Source: Cyanobacteria bacterium UBA11370 (GTDB taxonomy: Bacteria > Cyanobacteriota > Cyanobacteriia > Cyanobacteriales > Coleofasciculaceae). Taken from it: a DNA stretch of 7,173 nucleotides. Every line of letters starts with the position of its first letter. Positions within the stretch are counted from its first letter, which is position 1. The notes under the pieces were generated by a model. It had not been told where the DNA came from. It was given only the letters and a program-made list of their open reading frames with translations, and searched no databases. The stretch lies in contig DNGI01000370.1 of assembly GCA_003486645.1 (NCBI GenBank), positions 2,464-9,636 on the forward strand. Reading direction: 5' to 3'. Positions 1 through 6,323 of this stretch are shown here, piece by piece. The position numbers and the translations under genes were made by a program.

Positions 1-35
1 TTAGCCATTAGCCATTAGCCATCAGCCATTAGTCG
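1..35. repeat. Heptameric tandem repeat (TTAGCCA)n, STRR type
   Basis: Four contiguous 7-base units are seen: TTAGCCA three times, then TCAGCCA, followed by a degenerate fifth unit TTAGTCG. The array begins at the window edge, so it may extend further left. Short tandemly repeated heptamers of this kind are well known in intergenic DNA of filamentous cyanobacteria and have no established function. The array sits about 50 bases before the dioxygenase start codon, so it may lie in that gene's leader or in the 3' end of the previous unit. Confidence 0.85.
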
Positions 36-82
36 TTTGGTATAACTTTGGAAAAGATGGTGTGAAGAGTATTTAAACGTTC

Positions 83-871
83 ATGACAAAGGAAATTCAG
101 ATTCAATCGCTTGGCTTTGCTGTGAATGCTAGCTTGGGAGGCGATCGCCAACAGATTCAACCCGATACGATCAATCTCTGTAAATCATTGATTGATCAGC
201 AAGGTTATTGCCTAATCCAAGGATTGCCCGATGATTTCGATGTTAATGAATTTTTCGGTAACTTTGGTCATTTCATCGCCCAATATGATGGGGAATACGC
301 CTATTCAGTAAAATCTACTCCTCAACTTCAGAATTACTCAGATTCTAAAAGTACTAATTGCCTAAAACCTCACACGGATGGTTCAGACTATAATGTACCT
401 CCTCATTTATTAGCACTGCTGTGTTTGCAACCTGCAACCTGTGGGGGAGGACAAACATTACTTGCTGATGGCTATCAGTTTATTGCTTCACTCGATAGTG
501 ATACTTATGCAGAAATTGGGACAAGAATTTATCAATTTAAATCGAAAAAAGGTATTCACGCCTACCGCGATTATCATGTTGAAAGTCCTATCCTAGACGA
601 GATACCCGGTGTGAACCGTTCAATTTTACGATTCAGTCATAATTTATTGCTATATGGAGATTATTCTGTACCGATTAAGGGTGCTGTGATTGAAGCCGAT
701 GAGTTTACGAAAAACTTATGCGATCGCCTAATGGAGTTTTTTGATTGGCATCATACTTCCATCTTACTCAACCGCCATGATTTACTGATTTGGGATAACT
801 GGCGTATGGTTCACTCTCGGAGGAAGTATCAGGATTGCGATCGGCATCTTTTACGGTATTGGCTTGGTTAA
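83..871 (+). CDS. TauD/TfdA-like Fe(II)/2-oxoglutarate-dependent dioxygenase
   Basis: This 262-residue protein has the layout of the TauD/TfdA/clavaminate-synthase-like family, soluble enzymes that use Fe(II), O2 and 2-oxoglutarate to hydroxylate or otherwise oxidise a small substrate. Visible motifs are the iron-binding HxD at His97-Thr-Asp99 (in KPHTDGS), the glycine-rich GGGQTLLADG at 121-130 that typically follows it, and a distal histidine at His244 in WDNWRMVHSRRKY. C-terminal arginines Arg254 and Arg258 are placed 10 and 14 residues after the distal His, where the family binds the 2-oxoglutarate carboxylate. The HxD carboxylate is present, so a halogenase (HxA/G) is unlikely. The ATG is the first start after an in-frame stop at 74-76; the Shine-Dalgarno sequence is weak (GAAGAG at 64-69, rather far away). 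No biosynthetic neighbour points to a substrate, so the family is confident and the reaction unknown. Confidence 0.88.
   Translation: MTKEIQIQSLGFAVNASLGGDRQQIQPDTINLCKSLIDQQGYCLIQGLPDDFDVNEFFGNFGHFIAQYDGEYAYSVKSTPQLQNYSDSKSTNCLKPHTDGSDYNVPPHLLALLCLQPATCGGGQTLLADGYQFIASLDSDTYAEIGTRIYQFKSKKGIHAYRDYHVESPILDEIPGVNRSILRFSHNLLLYGDYSVPIKGAVIEADEFTKNLCDRLMEFFDWHHTSILLNRHDLLIWDNWRMVHSRRKYQDCDRHLLRYWLG
141..148. repeat. HIP1 palindrome GCGATCGC
   Basis: A perfect HIP1 octamer. Identical copies lie at 720-727, 2269-2276, 3206-3213, 5151-5158 and 6455-6462. Six copies in 7.2 kb is far above chance for moderately AT-rich DNA and is a hallmark of many cyanobacterial genomes. The copy at 5151-5158 lies at codons 8-10 of the phycocyanin-like fusion gene. 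Confidence 0.9.
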
Positions 872-917
872 GTAACCATTTTTGCCAAAAGGAAGATACG
901 AAATTTTACAGCAGAAT

Positions 918-970
918 TCAGGAACCAGGAAGAGAAGAGGTTTTATTTATAGATTGCTTTCCTGAGTTTT
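918..970. terminator. Possible bidirectional terminator between convergent genes
   Basis: TCAGGAA at 918-924 and TTCCTGA at 959-965 are perfect inverted repeats and are followed by GTTTT. The 34-base loop is long and the stem is only 7 bp, so this is a weak candidate. Its position between the convergent dioxygenase and serine hydrolase genes is the main argument for a termination role. Confidence 0.25.
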
Positions 971-978
971 ATATCTCA

Positions 979-3102
979 TTAAAATCGGAACCCTAAAATA
1001 TTCCAATAATTGAGAAATCCCATAAAACCCCAAGCCGCTAATGTAATCAAAGAGTAGCACAATCGCGCAAAAACTGACCAATATTGATATCTCCAAACCA
1101 ATACGGCAAAGATTGGCAAACCCATAGTCAAGCTAGCCGATAACAAAGGAATCCAAAGTAATCCCATCACTATACGCGGCATCCCATAGACAAATTGGGA
1201 TAGATCCATCACGGTTAACATTAAGATAAAACTAATTATAAAAACTAAATTTAATCCGCAAACTAAATTGGCTAAAGCTACCCAAAAATGAGTTATTGAA
1301 TTGGAGTCTATTGCTAAAGTAAATAGGCATCTCAATAGTTGTTGACCCCAAAAATTTTTAAATATATCGACGAACCCAGCACTCCCTGGTATCAAGAATA
1401 CTATGATACAAAATCCTAATAAACTGAGTTGAACGCTTTTAGTCTCATACCAAGCTAACTTTTCAAAGGCATATTTACCCAGAAATAAATGAGTAATCTG
1501 ACCTCGATCATTTTCTCGGAATGCCACATTGGGAAACGTAATTCCTTGAAACGTCACAGGGGAACCCTCAAACTGTTTAAATAACATTGGTTCCACCTCG
1601 ACCAAATGACTTTTTCCCAAAACTAACGTTCCATCTCTTTTCGTCGTTACTCGGAATTCAGATGTTGATAAGGGAGAATCGGGTAACAAAACAGTTAGTT
1701 TTTCAATACTGCGATGAGGATAGCGAATATATCGATAATTGCCTGTGAAAGAATGGGATTTATTTTGGCTGTGAGATATCAGAGGCTTTCCCACCAAACT
1801 AAAAGAATAAAACTCTCTCTCTTTCTCCCTCTCCCTATCTATTTTTAAATCCAATATTTCTTGAAAATCAACGTTTTCTGACTCTGGGTAGTAATGGTCA
1901 AGAAACTGGCTGATTAGTTCATTATGAAATGTTCCTTCATTATTATTATAGGACGAAAAAAAGCCAATTTTTTGCTTTGGCAATAGAAAAAGTCGGCTTT
2001 TAAATCCGGCAATATGCCCATCATGTTCAAGCGCCCGTAACCCATTCTCAAATCGCTCACAAAACCCATAGGTTTGACCCGGTAATTGGGGATGGTGAGT
2101 AAAATGTTGTTGGTGCATTTCTTGAACAGTATTCTCTTGCAAAATACGTTCATTTCCATAACGACCATTTTGTAAGTGAGCAATGGCAAAATGTGCCATA
2201 TCAATTGCCGTTGTATTAAAGGCTCCAGATGGCATATCGTTAGTGTAAACAATGGGTAATTGCTGATAGCGATCGCGTTTATATTGATACCCAACCGCCA
2301 TATCAGACATTAATTTAGGCTCCAGAAGAAAGCTACTATGCTTCATCCCCAAGGGTTGTAGGATGTTTTTATCAATATAGTCAGCGAAAGGAACCTGAGA
2401 AATAACTTCCACGAGATAGCCTGCTAAAGCAAACCCATGATTGCTATATCGTAGTATTTTTTCTGGAGGTAAGGTGCGGGGAGGTAAATGTTTAGTAAGA
2501 TAGTCTTCTAACCGTTTAATTTTAGTTTGACTATGTGCTGCAATGCCAATAAAGCTTTCATCAATTCCGCTCGTATGAGTGAGTAAATTTGCCGTTGTAA
2601 CAGGTTGAGGGTAATTGTTTTTTAATTGAAACTTTTGGAGGTAGTGATTGATATTTTCTTTTAAGTTAAGTTTTCCCTGTTCTACAAATTGCATAACGGC
2701 TGTCGCTGTCAATACCTTAGAGATAGAACCGACCCGAAAAACTGTCTTTTCAGGCATTACAGGAATTTGCTTTTCTAGGTCAGCATAGCCGTAGCCTTTG
2801 GCAAAAAATAGTTTACCATCTTTAACCAAAACAAAGACCGCACCAGGAATGTGTTGTGCTGGCATTTGTTCGGCAAAGAATTCATCTAAGAAAGCTTCGA
2901 GTTCTTGTGGATCAGTTGGACCAGTTTGAGATGATAATTTAGGAGGTAAGAGTGGCTTAGTTGAGGTTTGCTCAATTGGGGGATTGGTGATTGAATTTGC
3001 TGGTACTGGAGAGATAGGGGTCACTCTGAAGAATCCAAACAGCAAGATACTTAGAATTACCCCACCAATAACATGGAGGACTAGAAAACGTTGCCGATTC
3101 AT
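979..3102 (-). CDS. Membrane-anchored serine hydrolase, class C beta-lactamase/PBP fold, with C-terminal membrane domain
   Basis: Numbering here follows a frame opened at GTG 3105. ATG at 3102 is preferred, because the AGG at 3108-3110 lies 5 bases from it and only 2 from the GTG. Residues about 7-26 form a hydrophobic signal-anchor, followed by a Pro/Ser/Thr-rich linker to about 65. The beta-lactamase/transpeptidase-like domain spans about 70-410. It shows the nucleophile motif Ser127-Ile-Ser-Lys130, LLTHTSG at 174-180, Tyr220-Ser-Asn222 and His361-Asp-Gly363, the last in the place of KTG. A charged, low-complexity RE/KE stretch at about 423-431 precedes a region of about 100 residues with no fold I recognise. 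At least four hydrophobic, probably membrane-spanning segments follow (about 557-580, 606-634, 642-672 and 676-700). The catalytic domain is expected in the periplasm. Related proteins include esterases, D-aminopeptidases and peptidoglycan carboxypeptidases, so the substrate cannot be assigned. At 707 residues it is much longer than a simple beta-lactamase (about 380), because of the C-terminal extension. Confidence 0.9.
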   Translation of the reverse strand: MNRQRFLVLHVIGGVILSILLFGFFRVTPISPVPANSITNPPIEQTSTKPLLPPKLSSQTGPTDPQELEAFLDEFFAEQMPAQHIPGAVFVLVKDGKLFFAKGYGYADLEKQIPVMPEKTVFRVGSISKVLTATAVMQFVEQGKLNLKENINHYLQKFQLKNNYPQPVTTANLLTHTSGIDESFIGIAAHSQTKIKRLEDYLTKHLPPRTLPPEKILRYSNHGFALAGYLVEVISQVPFADYIDKNILQPLGMKHSSFLLEPKLMSDMAVGYQYKRDRYQQLPIVYTNDMPSGAFNTTAIDMAHFAIAHLQNGRYGNERILQENTVQEMHQQHFTHHPQLPGQTYGFCERFENGLRALEHDGHIAGFKSRLFLLPKQKIGFFSSYNNNEGTFHNELISQFLDHYYPESENVDFQEILDLKIDREREKEREFYSFSLVGKPLISHSQNKSHSFTGNYRYIRYPHRSIEKLTVLLPDSPLSTSEFRVTTKRDGTLVLGKSHLVEVEPMLFKQFEGSPVTFQGITFPNVAFRENDRGQITHLFLGKYAFEKLAWYETKSVQLSLLGFCIIVFLIPGSAGFVDIFKNFWGQQLLRCLFTLAIDSNSITHFWVALANLVCGLNLVFIISFILMLTVMDLSQFVYGMPRIVMGLLWIPLLSASLTMGLPIFAVLVWRYQYWSVFARLCYSLITLAAWGFMGFLNYWNILGFRF
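1813..1837. repeat. Polypyrimidine/polypurine low-complexity tract inside the serine hydrolase gene
   Basis: The + strand reads as a run of CT dinucleotides and CCCT/TTTCT units. On the coding (-) strand this is a GA-rich tract that encodes the alternating Arg/Glu/Lys stretch after the catalytic domain. Such simple tracts can gain or lose bases by slippage. The reading frame is intact here. Confidence 0.6.
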
Positions 3103-3491
3103 CACTACCTATTCTGGTTATGGTCAAAATCGTTATTACTCCTAGGATACTATCAACAGTAAGGGTAAAGGATGAATAAGATGGAGGGTAGGAATTCTTT
3201 AGGGGGCGATCGCAAGTCCTTCAACAACTCAAGTCATATCAATCGTAGTACAATCAAACTATATTCCCTATCACAATACTCCTATGACTTCCACAATTAA
3301 TCCACTTAAAGGAGAGCCAATAAAATAACCAATTGCCCAACATTGTTAAGAATAACACGGTAATCGTTAAACTATCCCCCACTGTATGAAAATTATAAAT
3401 ATCAGTATCCTCACCAGAACAAATAGTACTGCTCCAGAAGCAGGTCGATCGTGAGGATTATCTGACAAGCCAAATTATTGAGGAAAATTTT
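3103..3491. other. Divergent intergenic region (about 390 bases)
   Basis: This gap lies between the divergently transcribed serine hydrolase and GH57 genes, so it should hold both promoters and 5' leaders. A perfect HIP1 palindrome lies at 3206-3213. An AT-rich TATAAAT at 3394-3400 could be a -10 element for the GH57 gene, but no convincing -35 hexamer sits 16-18 bases upstream. The GH57 gene has a good Shine-Dalgarno, GAGG at 3480-3483, 8 bases before its ATG. A 14-codon frame at 3284-3328 (MTSTINPLKGEPIK) lacks a clear ribosome binding site. I see no tRNA, riboswitch or transposon signature here. Confidence 0.6.
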
Positions 3492-4991
3492 ATGACTGCA
3501 ACAGCACGATTGTCTAATGGATCTGAATTAGAAGAATTCAGGTCAGGCTTCCCCAATATTTGTGGTTCAGAAGCTCAAATTAATGCGGTAGTTAATCAGA
3601 ATGAACCCGTATTCTTACCGAATACAAATCTCCGATTAGAAGATATTACAGCAGGATTTGCTTGCGCTCTTCATATGCACCAACCGACTATTCCTGGGGG
3701 AATAAATGGTGAAGTGATCTGCAATCTTCAATATATGTTTGAACATCCCAGCGTCGGAGATAATCATAATGCAGAGCCATTTACTTGGTGCTATAAACGC
3801 ATGGGAGATTTTATTTCCCAACTCATTTCCGAAGGGTGTAATCCTCGAATTATGCTCGATTATTCGGGGAATTTGTTGTGGGGATTACGTCAAATGGGAC
3901 GTGAGGATGTAATTAATAATCTCAAGCGAATTACTTGTGACCCTCAATATCAGCCTTATGTAGAATGGCTAGGGACAATGTGGAGTCATGCGGTTGTTCC
4001 GTCAACCCCCATTCCTGATATTAAACTCCATATTCAGGCGTGGCAGCATCATTTTGCTGCTATTTTTGGTTACGATGCGCTGAAGCGTGTTAAGGGTTTT
4101 TCGCCACCAGAAATGCACTTACCCAATCATCCAGATACTTTATATGAATACATTAAAGCCTTAAAAGAATGTGGCTATCGCTGGTTGATGGTACAAGAAC
4201 ATTCACTAGAAAATTTGGATGGTTCTGGGTTACAACATGACCAGAAATATATTCCCAATCGTTTAATTGCGCGTAATTCTTACGGGGAAATAATTAGTAT
4301 TACAGCCTTAATTAAAACTCAGGGTTCGGATACAAAATTGGTCGGTCAAATGCAGCCTTATTTTGAAGCTAAAGGAAGGGGTAAGCAGAAAATTGGTAAT
4401 TGTACAGTTCCCTCTCTCGTGACTCAAATTGCGGATGGAGAAAATGGGGGCGTAATGATGAATGAATTCCCCCGTGATTTCTTCCGAGTTTACTATGAAC
4501 TGCGCGATGGAGGTGGGGGTAAAACAGGAGTTGTGCCGATGAATGGAACTGAATATTTGGAATTGATAGAAGCAGCAGGAATTACTCCTAATGATTATCC
4601 CGCTTGTCAAGCTATTAATCAACACAAAGTTTGGCAGAATGTTGACCCAAATCATGCAACACCGGAAGCAGTAGAACAGGCGATCGTACACTTAAAACAA
4701 ACCGATCACACGTTCCACATGGATGGTGCTTCGTGGACAAATGATTTAAGTTGGGTCAAGGGATATGAAAATGTTTTAGAACCCATGAATCAGCTAAGTA
4801 GTGCATTTCATCAAAAGTATGATAGGTTATTGCAGCACGATCCTTCAGTTACTAATAGTTTTGAATATCAACAAGCTTTGCTGTACAATTTATTACTTCA
4901 GACAAGCTGTTTTCGCTATTGGGGACAAGGACTGTGGACTGATTATGCACGTGAACTTTATCAGAGGGGTGAAGCTTTGGTAAGAGTGTAG
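3492..4991 (+). CDS. Glycoside hydrolase family 57 protein
   Basis: This 499-residue protein is probably cytoplasmic, as no signal peptide is seen. It matches the GH57 (alpha-amylase/4-alpha-glucanotransferase/branching-enzyme type) (beta/alpha)7-barrel family. Family signatures in order are His-Met-His-Gln-Pro at 61-65 (region 1), SGNLLWGL at 125-132 (probable region 2), GFSPPEMHLP at 202-211 with Glu207 the likely nucleophile (region 3), ADGENGG at 314-320 with Asp315 the likely acid/base (region 4), and TSCFRYWGQGLW at 471-482 (region 5-like). The first 50 residues are an N-terminal extension without an obvious domain. GH57 enzymes retain configuration and act on alpha-glucans or alpha-galactosides. 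A role in glycogen metabolism is plausible in a cyanobacterium, but this subgroup has no activity I can assign. The ATG follows GAGGAAAA at a good distance. The gene appears monocistronic, with a hairpin plus T-run just after the stop. Confidence 0.9.
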   Translation: MTATARLSNGSELEEFRSGFPNICGSEAQINAVVNQNEPVFLPNTNLRLEDITAGFACALHMHQPTIPGGINGEVICNLQYMFEHPSVGDNHNAEPFTWCYKRMGDFISQLISEGCNPRIMLDYSGNLLWGLRQMGREDVINNLKRITCDPQYQPYVEWLGTMWSHAVVPSTPIPDIKLHIQAWQHHFAAIFGYDALKRVKGFSPPEMHLPNHPDTLYEYIKALKECGYRWLMVQEHSLENLDGSGLQHDQKYIPNRLIARNSYGEIISITALIKTQGSDTKLVGQMQPYFEAKGRGKQKIGNCTVPSLVTQIADGENGGVMMNEFPRDFFRVYYELRDGGGGKTGVVPMNGTEYLELIEAAGITPNDYPACQAINQHKVWQNVDPNHATPEAVEQAIVHLKQTDHTFHMDGASWTNDLSWVKGYENVLEPMNQLSSAFHQKYDRLLQHDPSVTNSFEYQQALLYNLLLQTSCFRYWGQGLWTDYARELYQRGEALVRV

Positions 4992-4994
4992 AAT

Positions 4995-5019
4995 AGGTAA
5001 CATAAAGGGCTACCTTTTT
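4995..5019 (+). terminator. Possible intrinsic terminator after the GH57 gene
   Basis: AGGTA at 4995-4999 is complementary to TACCT at 5011-5015, with an 11-base loop, and the right arm runs into five T residues (5015-5019). The stem is only 5 bp, with possible A-T pairs beyond a mismatch. It begins 4 bases after the GH57 stop codon, which is the right place for a terminator and would separate GH57 from the phycobiliprotein-antitoxin operon. A 12-base palindrome CTTTTTAAAAAG overlaps its end. Confidence 0.35.
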
Positions 5020-5129
5020 AAAAAGTCCAGTTCGGATAACTAAATGCCTCCCCTAACAGTCCCTAGTACCCTCCTCCTAGAGACACCGCTACCCCTAAAG
5101 CAGGATTAGTCACAATTGAGAGATTAACA

Positions 5130-5774
5130 ATGGAAACCTCTATTAAAACAGCGATCGCAACCGCACAAACTCAAAACCGTTTTGTGAATAAGACTGAACT
5201 GCAAGCCACTTTCAGTTGGGTTCAGCAAGCTGAAGCACGTATAGAAGCAGCAGAATATTTGCACAAAAATTCTCAGTTACTCATTGATGCGGCTAGTCAA
5301 TCTTTCTCCCTCCTTAAAAATAAGGTCGATTGTACTGAGAGTATCCGTTATTATCTACAGTTGATTCAATACTGTCTGATTGCGGATAGTACTGACCCGA
5401 TAGATGAGTATTTAATAATCGGTTTGAATCAAATTAACGGGGACTCGAATCTATATTTGAGTTGTATGATGGAAGCTCTTAATTATATCCAATCCAATCA
5501 GGGTTTGACTGACGAAGCTGCTATTCAAGTTAACCGTTACATTGATTATGCGATCAACACACTGGTTCAATTCAGACAGAATCAAACTATAATTGACCCG
5601 ACGAGTAATGGAAAACCTGAAAAAGAAAAAGTCTATGACCCTACGGTAAAACCATTTTGGCAGCAACTTATTGAGATTGGCGCACAGGTTCCCAAGGAGG
5701 AATGGGATAAATTTCCGAGGGATTTTGCCCGAAATTTTGAACATTATATGTATGGCGCACCCAAAGAGGAATGA
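5130..5774 (+). CDS. Phycocyanin-alpha-like domain fused to an antitoxin-like C-terminal tail
   Basis: This 214-residue protein has two parts in one uninterrupted frame. Residues 1-145 align, by recognition of the family, with C-phycocyanin alpha (CpcA, phycobilisome family, about 162 residues): QNRF at 15-18, YYL and YCLIA at 74-85, DEYLIIGLNQIN at 92-103, and EALNYI to DYAINTL at 115-145. About 16 residues are missing before Cys68, which aligns with the bilin-attaching Cys84. The following conserved Arg and Asp (86 and 87) are Glu70 and Ser71, and the conserved Asp13 and Arg93 are Gln13 and Gln77. Normal bilin binding and alpha/beta pairing are therefore doubtful. Residues about 146-168 are a hydrophilic linker. 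Residues 169-214 resemble the small cyanobacterial antitoxins that precede PIN toxins (KPFWQQLIEIG, VPKEEWDKFPRD, HYMYGAPK). The gene overlaps the toxin start by 4 bases. GAGAG at 5118-5122 is a good ribosome binding site. No in-frame ATG or GTG could release the tail alone. Its probable role is to neutralise the toxin; the role of the phycobiliprotein-like part is unknown. Confidence 0.85.
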   Translation: METSIKTAIATAQTQNRFVNKTELQATFSWVQQAEARIEAAEYLHKNSQLLIDAASQSFSLLKNKVDCTESIRYYLQLIQYCLIADSTDPIDEYLIIGLNQINGDSNLYLSCMMEALNYIQSNQGLTDEAAIQVNRYIDYAINTLVQFRQNQTIIDPTSNGKPEKEKVYDPTVKPFWQQLIEIGAQVPKEEWDKFPRDFARNFEHYMYGAPKEE

Positions 5775-6187
5775 AGTTTATAGTCTTGGATACATCGTAT
5801 CTCCAGGCGCTTGCCGATCCTGGCGATGACTTGCATGAACGTGCTAAAACTATCACCGAAAGATTAGGCTTGTTTATGGCAGTTACTAGCGAAATGGTAC
5901 TGGTTGAACTCCTCAATGGTTTCTCAAACAGGGGACAATATTTTCGTCAGATCGCCATCCAAATTACTGATGATTTGCGTCGCAATCCAAATGTAGAAAC
6001 TATCCCACAGACCAGCCAACAATTCGAGAAAGCGCTGAGATTTTATCAGCAACGATCAGACAAAGGCTACGGCCTTACCGATTGTGCTTCCATGCTGATA
6101 ATGCAGGAAAAGGGTATCCAGGATGTTCTCACCTTTGATAAACACTTTAAACAGGAAGGATTTAATGCCTTGCTCCGAGAAGATTAG
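5771..6187 (+). CDS. vapC: PIN-domain ribonuclease toxin, VapC-like
   Basis: At 138 residues this is the usual size for a VapC-type PIN toxin, a Mg2+-dependent endoribonuclease that cleaves specific RNAs when not bound by its antitoxin. The four acidic positions of the PIN active site are visible: Asp7 in VLDTSYL, Glu46 in VLVELLNG, Asp104 in LTDCAS and Asp123 in TFDKHF. All key acids are present and no frameshift is seen, so it is probably active. The ATG overlaps the antitoxin stop (ATGA at 5771-5774). GAGGA at 5766-5770 abuts the start, too close for an efficient independent site, which suggests translational coupling to the upstream gene. No alternative start lies between the previous in-frame stop and this ATG. 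The symbol is a family-level name; the RNA target cannot be inferred. Confidence 0.9.
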   Translation: MKFIVLDTSYLQALADPGDDLHERAKTITERLGLFMAVTSEMVLVELLNGFSNRGQYFRQIAIQITDDLRRNPNVETIPQTSQQFEKALRFYQQRSDKGYGLTDCASMLIMQEKGIQDVLTFDKHFKQEGFNALLRED

Positions 6188-6212
6188 AATCTAAATTAAT
6201 AGAAGGCTGCCT

Positions 6213-6278
6213 ATGAGTTTCACACTTAGTAAACGAAAAATTTTGTTTCCAATTGGTAAAGAGAATACTCTTGTGTAG
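6213..6278 (+). CDS. Candidate 21-codon small ORF
   Basis: An ATG at 6213 is preceded by AGAAGG (6201-6206) with a 6-base spacing, a good Shine-Dalgarno arrangement. It opens a 21-residue basic peptide beginning MSFTLSKRK and ending at TAG 6276-6278. The frame lies in the 136-base gap between the toxin and sucrose-phosphate phosphatase. I recognise no homologue. It could be a leader peptide or simply chance; length alone gives no support. Confidence 0.2.
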   Translation: MSFTLSKRKILFPIGKENTLV

Positions 6279-6323
6279 GACAATAATGCAGTAGCGAAAC
6301 CCTAAGCATTTGACGAGGTTAGT

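Noticed and set aside
1914..2294. 126-codon frame on the minus strand
   Set aside because: It lies wholly inside the serine hydrolase gene in another frame on the same strand and shows no recognisable domain; the motif-bearing frame is clearly the real one.
3284..3328. 14-codon frame MTSTINPLKGEPIK in the divergent intergenic region
   Set aside because: No Shine-Dalgarno upstream, very short, no recognised homologue; most likely chance or a decayed remnant.
3257..3457. Open minus-strand stretch of about 65 codons in the divergent intergenic region, partly hydrophobic and aromatic
   Set aside because: No good start with a ribosome binding site, and AT-rich DNA often gives such frames; no recognisable protein family.
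4308..4691. 127-codon minus-strand frame
   Set aside because: Antisense to the GH57 catalytic core; Cys/Phe/Ile-rich composition typical of a shadow frame, with no motif.
5014..5025. CTTTTTAAAAAG palindrome as a regulator operator
   Set aside because: An A/T-run palindrome arises easily in AT-rich DNA, and the overlapping terminator-like hairpin explains the T-run at least as well.
5451..5744. Minus-strand frames opposite the fusion gene and toxin (5451-5744 and 5668-5916)
   Set aside because: Antisense to well-supported genes and with no family signature; the idea of an antisense antitoxin RNA has no terminator or promoter support here.
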